64,000 nt of DNA from Candidatus Pantoea haifensis (GCA_018842655.1 JAGTWN010000007.1:1-64000), one strand, 5' to 3'. Numbered from the stretch's first letter, positions 33,225-45,247 are shown. The notes: a model not told the origin generated them from the sequence alone. Translations and numbers: made by a program.

Positions 33225-34091
33225 ATGACGGAACGTAAGGGTAGGGTAATTGGGGTTATCAGCGAGGAGCTGACTCATCCCTGCGTTGTGAAGATGCTGA
33301 ACGAAGTGACCCACCAGCTTAATACTCGTGGCGCTCTGACGCTGCTGCTGAATGTCGACTCGCCAGAGAATCGTCAGTCAGTTATGCACCTTATGACGCA
33401 GCAACCGATTGATGGCGTGCTGGTCGTTTCGACTGTTTATCGTGACGCGCTAAACGCAGCCGCTGAAGCGTTATCTTCAACCCTGATGCATCTGTGCAGC
33501 AGCTCTGATCATAACAATCCCCGGGTTGTCACTGCTGATGACTACACTGCCGGGGAAGAAATTGCGCAACTGATGCTGTCGCAGGGGCACCAGCGTTTTG
33601 GCTACATGCAGGGATATGAACGCCTTTCTTCACCCTTGCGACGAATGAAGGGCTTTGCCGCCGGTTTAGAAGCGGCAGGTAAAACAGCAAAGGTACTGGT
33701 GGCGGGCAGTCACGATCGCGAGCTGGCCTACCAGGCAATGATGGCTTACCTGAAGCGTACCCGGGCATCGGAGCGCATTGAGGCACTCTTTTGCGAAAAT
33801 GATCTGCTGGCATTTGGCACGATGCAGGCAATTCGTGATTTTGGTCAGGGGACGCATATTGCTGTAGTGGGCTTTGGCGATATTGATGAAGCGCGCACAT
33901 CAACCTGGCACCTGACAAGCTGGTCACAGCATAACGACTTACTGGTGACAGAGGCTCTCAACCGGTTACTGGACAACCGTTATGATGAGAATGGCCTATG
34001 GCGGCGAGGTGAACTGCAAATTCGGCACTCGCATCTGGGTAAAGAAGTGCCGGGAGAAATGGCAAAATGTGGATGTGCCAGCCGTCACTGA
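33225..34091 (+). CDS. LacI/GalR-type ligand-binding protein lacking the DNA-binding domain
   Basis: 288 residues from the ATG at 33225, chosen for AGAGG at 8-base spacing; ATG at 33201 is an alternative. It begins MTERKGRVIGVISEELTHPC, the first strand of a LacI/GalR periplasmic-binding-like domain, and continues with QQPIDGVLVVS, GHQRFGYMQGY and FCENDLLAFGTMQAIRD, all typical. The roughly 60-residue N-terminal helix-turn-helix and hinge helix are absent, and the DNA upstream does not encode them. It has no signal peptide, so it is not a transport binding protein. It may be a truncated regulator or a ligand sink/dominant-negative partner (inference). Confidence 0.8.
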   Translation: MTERKGRVIGVISEELTHPCVVKMLNEVTHQLNTRGALTLLLNVDSPENRQSVMHLMTQQPIDGVLVVSTVYRDALNAAAEALSSTLMHLCSSSDHNNPRVVTADDYTAGEEIAQLMLSQGHQRFGYMQGYERLSSPLRRMKGFAAGLEAAGKTAKVLVAGSHDRELAYQAMMAYLKRTRASERIEALFCENDLLAFGTMQAIRDFGQGTHIAVVGFGDIDEARTSTWHLTSWSQHNDLLVTEALNRLLDNRYDENGLWRRGELQIRHSHLGKEVPGEMAKCGCASRH

Positions 34092-34096
34092 TGCAG

Positions 34097-34131
34097 AAAG
34101 CCAGCACAGGAGCACTCGCTGTGCTGGCTTT
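34097..34131. terminator. bidirectional rho-independent terminator
   Basis: AAAGCCAGCACAG (34097-34109) pairs with CTGTGCTGGCTTT (34119-34131) around a 9-base loop, with A and T runs at the two bases. It serves both the LacI-like gene and the convergent autotransporter. Confidence 0.85.
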
Positions 34132-34174
34132 TATAGCTGCGCTTCACTGAATTTTTACCCGCTTTTACCGCTGC

Positions 34175-36163
34175 TTAAAACGTTGCATTCAAACCCACAT
34201 TCCAGGTGACTTCATTATATTCACTGACGCCCCCACCGCAGAAACCGCCGCAAAGGCACTTACCGTCTGACCAAGCGGTACGTTCGCACCGACAGCCATA
34301 TCCAGCCAGTTTTCGTCGCGCGCTTCGCCGGAACGACTGAACGACGTGCGTGTGGATTTTAACCCCGCCGTCACGGGTGAGTCAGTATCACCGAATTGAT
34401 GGTTATAACTGACCTGCGCCCACGGATTGACCGGCAGCTGCTGAGTATCAATGCGCCAGCCCACCGAACCGATTTGAGAATGAGTGGTCTGATCGTAATA
34501 GCGCATCGCGCTGCTGCTGTTACCCTGCTCCTGATAGCCGCCAACGCGAGCATAGTCAAGCGCATAACTGGCAACGGGGCCAGTTGTGACATAAGAACCC
34601 AACGGCAAATCCCAGCCAGTTTGCACCCGTAACCCCAGTAGTTTGCCCCCGGTATTGCCCTGCTCAGTGCGGGTAGCGGGCCCCAGCTTTACCTGACGCT
34701 CAATGTCATCAAAATCCAAATCGGCATAGTGAATATCGGTGTTGATCCACCCTTGATCCAGAATGCTTAACTGGCTCCACAGCGCCACCAGGTTACCACG
34801 TAAGCGGTAATCGTAACGGGATGAGGGCTGCTGGTGCTGATTCGCAGTAGAAAGCAGTGCGCCCGCCTGCCAGTTTTCTGTTACCTGATATCCCAGACCC
34901 AGTGCCATACTGGCCGTGGTAGCGTCGCCATCGTTCCAGGCGTCGCCTTTGCTGTTTGAATGCTGTCCCGCATAGCCACCAAAAACCGTGAGCTGGCCTG
35001 CGCTGGCAGGTCGATGGCGCTGCTGTTGCAAATGCCCATCCAGCGTATTATGTACGTCACGCACCATTGCCAGCGGGGATTGCGTCAGCGCCGCCACCTG
35101 CAGAGGCGCATCCAGCACTGACTGAATATAATCTGCGATAAGCGCATGCACCGCCGGGGAAGGATGTAAACGGTCAGCAAACAGATAGCTTTGTGCGCTG
35201 GAGAATCCAGGCGTAGATGAGGTACAGACTGAGGCTGAAACACCGGTTGGGCAAGCCATTCCCGCCGTGTTGCTGATGCCATAAATAGCGGGATTGGCAA
35301 TCACTTCACTAAATAATCCGTTAACATCAACCCGCACGATATTGCCCTGTGTAGCCACCAATCCACTCTCTTCAAGCTGGTTATAACGGTCGGTTAACGT
35401 TGCCGCCTGGTCGCTTATGGTTTGCCAGGCGGCAATCAGCTGTTGGGCCAGCGCATCACGCACGGCGGGAATGGAGGAAATTTCAGACGCCGCCTGCGTC
35501 AGCGCCGTTTCAATCGCCTGCTGGCGTGATGCGGCATCCGGCGTTACGGCGCTGTCAAGAGACTGGAACGCCGCCGCCAGTGCAGGTTCAGCGGCTGGCC
35601 CCAGCAGGCTGAGAATCGCTTCTGTCACTGCAGGCGTTGCGCCTACATCAGGAACGGTAGGCACAATCACTGCCCCCGCGCCTGCATCCAGTAACGTTTT
35701 TACCTGCGCGGCAGCCGCTGTTGCGCTGTTATCAACAATTTCCGTTGCGAACAGCGGACTGATGACCGCCGCAGCCAGATCGTTGCCACCGATCCAGTGA
35801 ATATACAGACCATTGCTGTCAGCCCTTCCCCCATGGCGGTAAACCAGGCAGAAACCTGATCTTGCGTATTGAGATCCGGATTCAGTAAAGGCGTCGCTAC
35901 CGCGCCTCCAGCGGCGTAGTTGCTTCCCCCTGAGAAGAGGGAAGCAGCGTTTGTCCCATATTCTGAGCAAGGATTTCATCATAAAGCGGATGCGTAGCGC
36001 CATCCCAGGTGTAACGGCCAATATTACCGCCATCACTTAAGCTGTCGCCGAAAACGGTGAGACTATCCCATGCTGAAGCGGAAACCGGCATCAACAAAGC
36101 ACTTAGCGTAGTAATAACCGCGAGGGAAGTGTGAGAGGACGCATTGATATTATTCTTCATCAT
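34175..36163 (-). CDS. GDSL-family autotransporter esterase, EstA-like (frame broken three times)
   Basis: Outer-membrane esterase/lipase, 663 residues after repair. I chose the start at 36163 (MMKNNINASSHTSLAVITTL) for its GGAG site. The signal peptide ends near SASA. The GDSL domain has VFGDSLSDGGN with the Ser nucleophile, IHWIGGNDL (oxyanion block) and DRLHPSPAVHALIADY with the Asp/His pair. The last 280 residues or so form an autotransporter barrel. Breaks lie near 35928 (missing G), 35822 (missing G) and 34225 (missing G). Restoring the last one gives a C-terminus NVGLNATF, ending in the Phe expected of outer-membrane barrels. Likely a surface lipase acting on host or environmental esters. 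Confidence 0.9.
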
Positions 36164-36628
36164 CAGCTCCGAATTAACAGTCAGACTGAAGCCCGCAAGC
36201 CTGACCGCATTGTTCAACGGCTTGCGCTTTTTATCAGCAGCGTTTCAGCGCAAGAGAAATGTTTACCACTTCACGTCATAACGTGCGGAACGATGCCGCT
36301 AAGGCAAAGAATCGAAGCGATCCTTTCAGAGAAGAAACAAGGACAAATTAAAATTGAGCCAGTGAAAATCTTTATCAGTGTGGCAAAGAATTTTCCGGCT
36401 GCGCGGGAAATCAGCGTTAAATCTGTTTTGTATCGATAAGCGCGTGGTTCATCTCAATTTATTCAGCGTGGCTTCGCTGGCGCGACAGCAGGCTATAGTG
36501 TCTGTTTACCCTGCCGTTCGAAAAATGCCCTGTTGTACGTTAATCAAAGCGGTGGTATCCGGTGCAAGCGGCAGGGACCTAAACAAACCCGTGCAGATGT
36601 TTATATTCACTGGCAATAAGGAAAAGAG
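36164..36628. other. noncoding gap
   Basis: About 465 bases between divergent genes. Short frames here lack ribosome sites. It should hold promoters for the esterase and the EthD protein; nothing else stood out. Confidence 0.45.
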
Positions 36629-37646
36629 ATGAACGATACTTCCCACTTCGGCGATCTTACTCGCTCCGATATGTTGCAGCGTCCCCCGCAGGTGAAACCA
36701 AAGAAGCATCAAACCAGCCCCTTGTTGTTACGCCGACATTTGTATTACGTAGCGATAATACGCAGTGGACTGAACGCCCGCACGATAAAGGGTCTTCTGT
36801 TGATTGCACAGGAAAAGAAGTGACTGAGCCAGATCGCCATGCTGCAAAACTGGCACTGGAGGCTGAACCAAATCTTGCCTTTGAACACTGGGATGAATAC
36901 TGGCGTAAGGTACATGGGCCGAAATTTGCCTATGCGGGGCCTGGTACACAAAATGACAGCGTTTTGCGCTACGATCAGGTTCACCGGCTGGCATCTGGCC
37001 CCTCCTCCTGGTTTAGACCCCCTATCGTGCCATGATCGACGATCACAACCGCCTCGTCGCTGACCCCGCAGCACGAGTGCCGGTCTATCATCGCCCCTCA
37101 TGGGATGGGTTTGCCTACATCGCTTACAACTCAGTAGACGACACAGAACAAACCCTTGCACAAGAACAGTATGCCAAACGCATTATTGCCGATGAGCAAA
37201 CGGTGTTTCGTAAAGTTACGCGGCAGCTGGCGCGTGAATTCATTATTATTCCCTCTGCCCGTCACCGCGATCCTTTCAGCCTGGTGAAAATTCATTACCG
37301 GCAGCCCGCTTTGAGCCGGGAAGAATTTCAACACCAGTGGTTGCACGATCATGCCGATCTCGTCGCCTCCATGGACGCAACAAAAAAATATGTCAGCCGC
37401 TATGCTCAGCTTCACCCCTTTGACCTGACGCAGGAAGATCCTGAAGGCGAGAAAATAGATGGCATAACCGTACTGTCTTTCGCGTCCTTAAATGATGTAG
37501 AAGACTATATCTGCACACGTGACTGGGCACATATTGAAGCCGCTGAGCACACCATTATTGATTCTGAGCGATCTGAATTTTGGACAGCAGTAAATTATAA
37601 TGTAATTAACCGGTTGTCATCAGAAAAAGTCACCCAAAAAACATGA
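36629..37646 (+). CDS. tandem EthD-domain protein (frame broken twice)
   Basis: 339 residues after repair; start at 36629 after AAGGAAAAGAG. Two EthD-like ferredoxin-fold units are visible: one around FEHWDEYWRKVHGPKFAYAG and another around LSREEFQHQWLHDHADLVAS. The His-Gly/His-Asp pattern after the W-x-x-x-H helix is typical of EthD and related dimeric alpha-beta barrels, small enzymes or accessory proteins of ether/aromatic degradation. Breaks at C runs near 36720 (C4, one missing) and 37022 (C5, one missing) split it as assembled. Fusion of two units mimics the usual dimer. Function unknown; it stands alone and is followed by a clear terminator. Confidence 0.8.
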
Positions 37647-37694
37647 TGTTAATGCAGCCAGACAAAAATATTATATCGGCATGATGTGGGTTTG

Positions 37695-37724
37695 AATAAA
37701 CGGCTGGCTTCAAAGCCGTTTATT
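37695..37724 (+). terminator. hairpin after the EthD gene
   Basis: AATAAACGGCT (37695-37705) and AGCCGTTTATT (37714-37724) form a perfect 11-bp stem with an 8-base loop. Confidence 0.75.
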
Positions 37725-38344
37725 GAACGATGCACAACCATTTTTATCTTCATAATTTTTTAATATATATGGATTATTTCACCTGGTGTTAATGGCAACC
37801 ACTTTTCACACGCAATAATTATTCAGAAACAACCTTATGCCACACGAATTAACTGTTATCAGCAATGCTGCTATTGCAATAGAGATAACCGGCGTATGAC
37901 AGACTCGTCCATATTAAAATGGCTGAATCGCCGTTTAAAAGTTTGCATGTTAACCCGCAGTTGATAAAAGCACGCATTTTGCGCTATGAATATAAGCAGA
38001 TTATCTCTGTTAACGATATTTCGATGATGCGTTTATTTCGTTGAATCACGCCAGCACGGTGACAGGTCGCGAGCCGACGTCACTTTGCCGCCAAGCCTGA
38101 AAATTACACTTTTGCTGTTAACCTGGCTCAAAACCTGCTCATGATTTAACCTTTTGGGTCAGTGAGTTACCTTACCTGCGCGCAGTGCTGACTTTAAAGG
38201 TGATAATGAGAATTATTATGGTATTATCGCGGTGACCCTTTAGCTTGCTTTATCTTGTCGTCTTTTATCGCTTTTCATTCCTTGTTGTGCACAGGTGATC
38301 CTTTGAATCAGGTAGCCGCTAATCCGTTTCCAGTTGGGGGAAAT
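37725..38344. other. AT-rich noncoding gap before the signalling island
   Basis: About 620 bases without a supportable gene. It holds the promoter for the FixJ-like regulator; AT-rich stretches near 37740-37770 and 38200-38230 are candidates. No clear operator was recognised. Confidence 0.45.
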
Positions 38345-38965
38345 ATGAATCAAATGGTTTACGTAGTAGATGATGATGATTCAGTAAGAAATTCTCTGAT
38401 ACAACTACTTCGCTCAGAAGATTACGATGTTGCGGATTTCTCTTCACCTCAGGATTTTTTATCACATCCCATCTACCCTGCGCCCTGTTGTCTTATTCTG
38501 GATATTAACATGCCCAATTTAGACGGATTAAACGTTAACCGCACATTACATCAACGGGGCTATTCAATACCCACTATTTTTCTTACCGGATTTGGCACTA
38601 TTCCTGTCACGGTAAAAGCAATGAAAGAGGGCGCTTACGAATTTCTGACTAAGCCTGCCGATCCTGAGGAAATTCTCAATAGCGTTTCTAAAGCATTGCA
38701 CATTTCCCAGGAAAATATGGTCTCTTCAATTGAAAAGCTCGACCTGACAGTTCGCCATCAATCACTCACTCCCCGCGAGTCTGAAGTCATGTTACTGGCT
38801 ATTGGCGGCCTGCTGAACAAACAAATTGCGCACGAGATGGGGGTAAGTGAAATTACCGCTAAAGTACACAAGCGACGCGTAATGGAAAAAATGCAGGCAC
38901 GTTCACTTTCTGATTTAGTCAGAGCAGCCGAAAGGCTCAATCTGGGTAAGTCTCGCAGCCGGTAA
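38345..38965 (+). CDS. FixJ/NarL-type response regulator
   Basis: 206 residues, start at 38345 (MNQMVYVVDDDDSVRNSLIQ) after GGGGGAAAT. The receiver domain has VDDDDSVR (acidic pocket), the phospho-acceptor Asp in LILDINMPNLDG, and Lys in EFLTKPADPEE. The LuxR-type helix-turn-helix follows (LTPRESEVMLLAIGGLLNKQ, then IAHEMGVSEITAKVHKRRVM). This is the usual partner for FixL-like kinases with the H-box IAHEINQPL, which the giant kinase at 39019-44579 has. The two genes are convergent with a 53-base gap. It probably activates the catabolic genes nearby (inference). Confidence 0.92.
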   Translation: MNQMVYVVDDDDSVRNSLIQLLRSEDYDVADFSSPQDFLSHPIYPAPCCLILDINMPNLDGLNVNRTLHQRGYSIPTIFLTGFGTIPVTVKAMKEGAYEFLTKPADPEEILNSVSKALHISQENMVSSIEKLDLTVRHQSLTPRESEVMLLAIGGLLNKQIAHEMGVSEITAKVHKRRVMEKMQARSLSDLVRAAERLNLGKSRSR

Positions 38966-39018
38966 CGCCTTTATCCTTATCGGTGCAGGAAAATTGCGCC
39001 GGTAAGAAGGCCAGCCTG

Positions 39019-42000
39019 TTACGTGTTCTGTTCTGGCTTTACCTCCAGAGTAAACCAGAACACGCTTCCATGTGGCAGCCGGTTGTCAGCCATTAATTCC
39101 CCACCATGTTTTTTGATAATGCTTTGACTGATGGTAAGCCCCATGCCCATCCCCTCTTTCTTTGTCGTGAAGAATGAGTCGAAAAGATGACCGATAACGT
39201 CGGGTGACAAGCCGCTGCCTGTATCAGCCACTTCGAAGCGTAGCGTATCTGCGCTGGGGTTGGTTGAGGTCAGTGTCAGTATTCGGGGACGATGCTCAAC
39301 ACCGCTCATCGCTTCGATCGCATTAACGATAAGATTGAGCAAAACCTGCTGTATCTGAATATTGTCACAGTAGATTTCGGCGCTGTTTGCCTGCAGTTTT
39401 AACTCCAGCGCGATCCATTTTTGTTCAATTTCGTTGCGCGAAATAGACAGAATATGGCGGGCAATGGTGTGCAGATTCGCCTGTGTGAATAAAGTTTCTT
39501 GTTTTCGGGTTAAGGCATGAAGGCCACGAATGATGTCGCCCGCACGTTTCCCCTCAGTAATGATCTCCTGCAAACTTTCCCGCGCGTTTGCCAGATAACG
39601 CGGATCCCGATTCAGCCAGCGCATGCTCGCCCCCGCATTGGCAACAATCGACATTAATGGCTGGTTTATTTCATGCGCGATTGAGGCAGTAAGCTGACCA
39701 ATCGTGGTGGCACGTGAAACGCGCGCCAGATCCGCCTGGGCAATGCGAACGGCATCTTCCGCCTGACGCTGCGCCGTAATATCCCGAATAATGCCAAAAT
39801 ATTCTTTAACATCAGGCCAGTTTTCAACGGGATCGCCAATTCCCAGGATATAGCGACAGTCGCCATCGGGTCGCAGAATACGGAACTCCGCCCGCATATT
39901 CATGCCATTACGCACGCTCTCCGAGACCCGCTCACTGATACTGGGTTGATCGTCTGGATGAACGCGGGTTAAAAAATCAGCCATAGAAAGGGTTTTTTGC
40001 GCGGCAGGTAACCCGAGAATGCGGCCATATTCATCCGATATCATCATCAGATCCTGTTTCAGCTCCCAGCGCCAGCTTCCGGTATTGCTGATCTGTTCGC
40101 CCTGCATCAGAGAGGTCTGGCTGGCACGCAGTTCTTTCTCAACCCGTCGGCGCTGTACGTTCTCTTCAAGCAATTCACTATACAAACGTGCCGTTTCAAG
40201 TGAAACGGCTGCCTGAGCACCTAACGTGCTAATGATTTTTGAATGTTCGGCGGTAAATACATCAGGCATGAGCCGGTTTTCAAAATAGAGCACGCCAACC
40301 AGTTTGGCCTGTTTGAATACAGGAACACACATTACCGCCGCGCCGGAAGCGACAAGATAGGGATCCTGACTGAACGGGCTAAATATCTCTGGCTTTCCGG
40401 TACGGATTTCCTGTCCGGTACGAATTACCGCAGACAGAACGGAAAGCGGCAAATCAGTTGCTGTCGGCGCTTCATTCACAATGTCAACGCGGATCCCGTC
40501 AGGGGTCATTACCGCTTTTGCTTCTGTTTCAGGCAGGTTATTGTCCAGGATGCGGATCAGTAAACAACGTTGTGCGCCCGCTCGCTCCAGCAGCATCATC
40601 ATCAGCGTATTGATCAGGCGGTCAAGATTGATCTCTTCTGTCAACGCTCTGATGGCCGTCACCACACTCTCTAAATCACGCACCGTTTCATTCTGTGCGA
40701 AAGAGATGGTGTTGAAAGGCGTTACTGGCGCAGCAGTGACCAGATAGGGGTGTTTTCTTTCAAGCTGCCTCACCTTAGCCGCTGCCCCCACTCTCTCCAG
40801 GCGTTGATCGCTTTTTTAAAGTAGGCATCAGCCGCAACATTCAGGCCTGCATAATGGGCAAAGTTCCCTGCCAGTTCATGACACAGTGCATTGATGTGTA
40901 TAAAGCCGCCTTCCTGTGAAAGACGTATTGCTGTCTCATATTTTTCCATGGCGGGCAGGCTTTTTCCCTCCAGGCGGCATATTTCTGCCGACAAGAGCGC
41001 CTCTTTGTCAGAAAAAGTACCAGGATTCTCGTTTGCCCAGCCGGCAATTTGCTGGTAGTGATGCACGACTTTGTTCTGAACATCCGGCGTGTATTGTTCA
41101 GCAATCAGTGGCACCGTCAGCGAAAGTGCACTGTAAAAATGAAAATCAAAAATATGAATATGTCCGGCAATGGACTCTCTCAACCGTGCGGCCTGATCAA
41201 AACAGTGGCTGGCGCTGATAAATTCTTCACTTAAAAATGCGCTTTGCCACGGTATATCCACGACCAGAATTTGACCAGCGCGATGGCCCCTGACGGCGTC
41301 GCGGTGGGTGTCGTATCCGGTGAGAAGGCGGAAAAAAGATGATCGCCTGTCAGGGGTCGCCCGTTGGATTGCGCAGCGTGTTAACATAGCAACGCTGCAT
41401 AATCAGAACGTTTTCCACATCTTTAAATCGCGCTTTGCGAACGAAAGCCAGAGCACGCTCAATGGAGGTCAGAATCGCATCAAGATGATCGCCCCGCGCC
41501 AGGCAGTTCATGATCTGATGGCGCAGCGCGAAACAGGCCGTGGTGCGATCGCCGATAGCCACAGCAGCAGCAAATGTCGCTTTTGCGCAATCTATCGCAA
41601 ATGAAATGGGTTGCGTCCAGATGCTTAATCTGTCGAGTGAGATTAATGTTCTGGCGCGATACTGCGTGAAATCATGTTGATTAACCAATTCGCGGGCGAG
41701 AATGCCGCACCGGAAACCCAGCTTATATTCACCATAGCGATCTCCGATGAGTACGCCATACCAGGAGATGGCAAAGGCAGATGCTCCCGTTACGCCATGA
41801 TCAAGCGTGAGATGCAGCATTTTGCATAGCAGCAGAAAATGCAATCGCGGGCAGACAAAAATGGCGAACACAGTCGAGCTGGCTAACAGATTCATCACCG
41901 ATTCGATTTCACGATCCTGCATTAACGCTAAGGGCATAAAGGCACTATGCGGATCGCGACCTACCCGCTGCTGAAGTGATGTACGTGCCGCGTCACATTC

Positions 42001-44579
42001 ATCATTATCAGGATGGCGACTGAAATGAATGCCGAAAACGGCCAGCCAGGCGATGGTGGTTTCCAGAGCCAGCGGAATATCTGACTGACGCATATGAATT
42101 TCAGCCATCAGACAGGCCGCCCTGGCTTTTTCGGTCAGATCGCCAGGGGCGCTCAACATTTTTCCGCAGATATTAAGCGCAGACGCGAGATTACCATGCA
42201 GAAATTCACACTCCGCTTCTTCAAGCATGAGGATAAAAGGCCGCTGCGGTTTAAGCGTTCTGGCGGTTTGCAGAAATCGCAGCGCAGACGCGTAATCGCC
42301 TGTGTTTTTGGCCCGTTTAGCGGCTAAAAACACCAGCGAATAGAACTCTTCAGCCCGAGCGGAGGCAGGCGGCGTCCCGGTGATCAAAGCGATATGGTAA
42401 ACGGCACGGAACAGAGCATCGTTTCCTCCGAATGAGAAATCTGCTCAGCTAACTGGCTGGCTGCCCGGTAATGCAAATGGTTTTGCGCCTCTGCCGCAAT
42501 CAGGGCAAAAGCGGTTTCATGAACCCGATCATGGGTGAACGCATAGTTATCACCCGTGAGACTGATCAGCTGAGCCTGCACTGCCGGGGCTAACCTGTCG
42601 TTAATTTCTTCCCGCGTCAGGTATTTTACCTGGCTTAACAGCGTCAAGTTACCCGAGCCGCCAAGGCAGGCGAGGCTGCCCAGTAAATCCTTGGTTTGCT
42701 CCGGCATAACGCTAAGCTGTTGCATTACCCTGCTGGCCACGTTCTCGGTATAACGGCGCGCCATTATTGCCTTGCGATCATAGCTCCATTTACCCGTATG
42801 CTTTGCCGACGTGATCAACCCATCCAGCGCAGCCTGTTGATAAAACTCCTGCACAAACAGAGGATTACCCCCTGTTTTTTCATGAATTAATTGCGCTAAA
42901 CCGGTGGTCGTTGAGGCGCGTACGTGCAACACACTGGCCAGCCAGCGCGCCACCGCTTTTACCGTAAGCGGCTCAGGCATGATTTCAACCACATTATTCG
43001 CAGCATGACGCAACCGGGTCAGATGCGCATGTATCAACGAGCACGGCAGTGACGCTAAGTCACGTTGCGTCACGATCAGCATCAACGGAATAGCTTCATG
43101 GTGTTTAAAAAGGTTTTCAAACAGGTGCAGACTGGCCTCATCAGCCCAGTGAATATCATCAATCAATATCACCAGCGGGAGTTCCGCTGTTGCAAATGCC
43201 TTGATTAAATTACATGCCGTTAAGGTGAACTGAGCACCTGCATTAACAAAATCTGTTTCAGTGGGCGTTTGCGATTTAAGGTTTAACAGCAAACCTAACT
43301 CGGGCACCAAATTCACCGCTAATCCTGCACAATCGCCAACCGCCTGCAAAATGCGCGATTTCCAGCGCGTCAGTTCGGCTGCAGGCATGCCCAGTATATG
43401 TAACGTCAACGATCGCAAAGCCGCGGTAACCAGCGCGTAAGGAATGACCGGTGAATACCGATCGGCTTTACTTACCGTCAAAAGCACTTTTTCTGCCTGA
43501 ATATGTTTCAGGGCCGAGAAGATCAAAGAGGACTTACCCGTACCGGGGGCGCCAGTGATCATCACCAAACAAGATGTTCCGCTTTGACTGACCTTCTCCA
43601 GCACAGCCGTTAACCTGGCTGCTTGCGGGTGGGATGCATAAAGCGTGGCTGAGGGATCCGTTGCTGACAGCGTGTCCCGTAGGCCAGTAGTAAACTCTGC
43701 GATTTCGCCTCCTTCCGTCAGCGTGCCGTGACAACGTCTGAGATCGGCTAACAGTCCGGCCACGCTCTGATAGCGATTTTCAGGCAGCTTTGCCAGTAAA
43801 CGCATAATGATTGCAGACAGCACGGAGGGAACATCGGGCCGGATGAAATGTGGAGGGCAAGGATCAGAGGCGATATGAAGATGCACCCATTCTGAATATC
43901 CCCCTTCGGCTGGCATGAAAGGCAGCTTTCCTGTCAGCAACTCGTAAAGCACTATGCCAAGGCTGTAGAGATCGCTCAGGCTGTTAACGCGGTAAGGTGT
44001 ACGGGTGGTATGTTCCGGCGACATATAAGCCAGCGTGCCGCCGCTAACCGGTAATCGCGAATGCAGCAAAGCCTCTGCAGAGGCAGAAGAAAGCCCAAAT
44101 CCGCTTAAGCGAAACGCGCCATCATGATCATAAAAGTAGTTCGAGGGTTTAATATCGCCGTGAATGAGTCCCTGAAGATGCATCTCACTAAGCGGAGCGC
44201 ACAATTTGATGGCATTGCTTAAAAATTCAGTGATCGCAGGTAACGGTGACCGCATCAGGCTGGTCAGCGTCTTAAAAGAAAAAGGCGGATAAATCAGTGC
44301 ATACCGGCCATGATAAAAGGTATGCCCGGTCGGGGTTATTGCCCAACTGTCTGCCAACTGATGTCGCAGCGCAAATTCATTTTTTAGCAGTTGTGTTACC
44401 TGAAACGCCGCTTCGTCGCTGGCTGCCCGGGCAATAATGAAAGTCTCGCCTGAAGTTTTAGAATGACACAGTGACCAGGCGATACCGCCTTCCAGGGCAA
44501 GTGAGGTTAAAATCACCTCGTCTGAGAGCGAAAGTCCCTCTTCTCCCTGACGCTGTGGAGAGAAAGGTAGTGAACTCAT
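39019..44579 (-). CDS. giant Ser/Thr kinase - AAA ATPase - GAF/PAS - histidine kinase (frame broken four times)
   Basis: About 1854 residues after repair. Order: Ser/Thr-kinase-like domain (about 1-270; catalytic loop HGDIKPSN, activation region SGFG instead of DFG, GGTLAYMSPE), an AAA/STAND ATPase (Walker A GAPGTGKSS near 345, Walker B VILIDDIHWADE), a long helical TPR-like stretch, GAF (about 1310-1440), PAS (about 1480-1590), and histidine kinase (His in IAHEINQPL, NLIVNAIEAM, DTGSGL, GMGMGL). Breaks: near 42408 (missing A), 41345 (missing C), 41235 (missing T) and 40787 (missing G). Its start overlaps the stop of the stand-alone receiver at 44579. Known as trifunctional kinases; signal unknown. 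Confidence 0.9.
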
Positions 44580-44962
44580 CAGTCCGTCTCCCCGGAAGTT
44601 AATTCGCGACGAATGTGGTAAAAAAGCATATCTATTTCAATGGGTTTAGCCAAAAATGCAATCGCACCTGACTCCAGCGCGCGCCAGGACATATCCTCAT
44701 CGCTGTCTCCCGAGATGAGAATACCCAACGGCTTTCTTAGCCGGTGACACAACTCACGGAACAGCTCCAGTCCGCTTTGTCCTTTCAGTCTGACATCAAT
44801 AATAAAAAAGGCAGCGTCAGCAAGCGCGATATCGTCATTGAGTAACGCCTCCGCCGAGGAAAAAGCCGCAGTAGCATAGCCTTCTGATTCAAGTAGATTG
44901 CTCAATCCGTTGCGGACGGAACGTTCGTCATCGACGATGATAATGCGCTGTGACAGCGTCAT
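44579..44962 (-). CDS. stand-alone receiver-domain protein
   Basis: Intact, 127 residues, receiver only with no output domain. Acidic pair in RIIIVDDERSVRNGL, phospho-acceptor Asp in FFIIDVRLKGQSG, Thr/Ser switch in LISGDSDE and Lys in AFLAKPIEI. Its stop overlaps the start of the giant kinase (ATGA-type), so the two are translated together and the proteins probably interact. It could act as a phosphate sink or relay between the kinase and the FixJ-like regulator at 38345 (inference). Confidence 0.92.
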   Translation of the reverse strand: MTLSQRIIIVDDERSVRNGLSNLLESEGYATAAFSSAEALLNDDIALADAAFFIIDVRLKGQSGLELFRELCHRLRKPLGILISGDSDEDMSWRALESGAIAFLAKPIEIDMLFYHIRRELTSGETD

Positions 44963-45247
44963 GCTGTGTTCCTCTGGCAGTATTCACGCAGGTGAGCACG
45001 CTTTCCAGGGTGCTTTTCGCTCGCAGGCGGCGTGCCGGTGATTTCAGACACGCATTCATAGTGAAACCTGGCGAGAGTAACAGGCTGTCAGATAATCAGG
45101 CAGATCAGCTGTTTATCCACCAGCATACCGAAGCGTTCCAGCAAGGCAACCACAGGCAATGCCGGTGAACGGAGACAGAGCACGGTATAAACCCGCCTTT
45201 GACTTAACCTGCCCCTGCAAGCGCCGGGGCTCTCCTTTCATACGGCA
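44963..45247. other. noncoding gap before the signalling operon
   Basis: About 285 bases between the receiver start and the isochorismatase terminator. It should carry the promoter of the receiver-kinase operon; no operator or coding frame recognised. Confidence 0.4.

Noticed and set aside
36378-36632. 84-codon frame before the EthD gene
   Set aside because: Overlaps the EthD start region and has no support.
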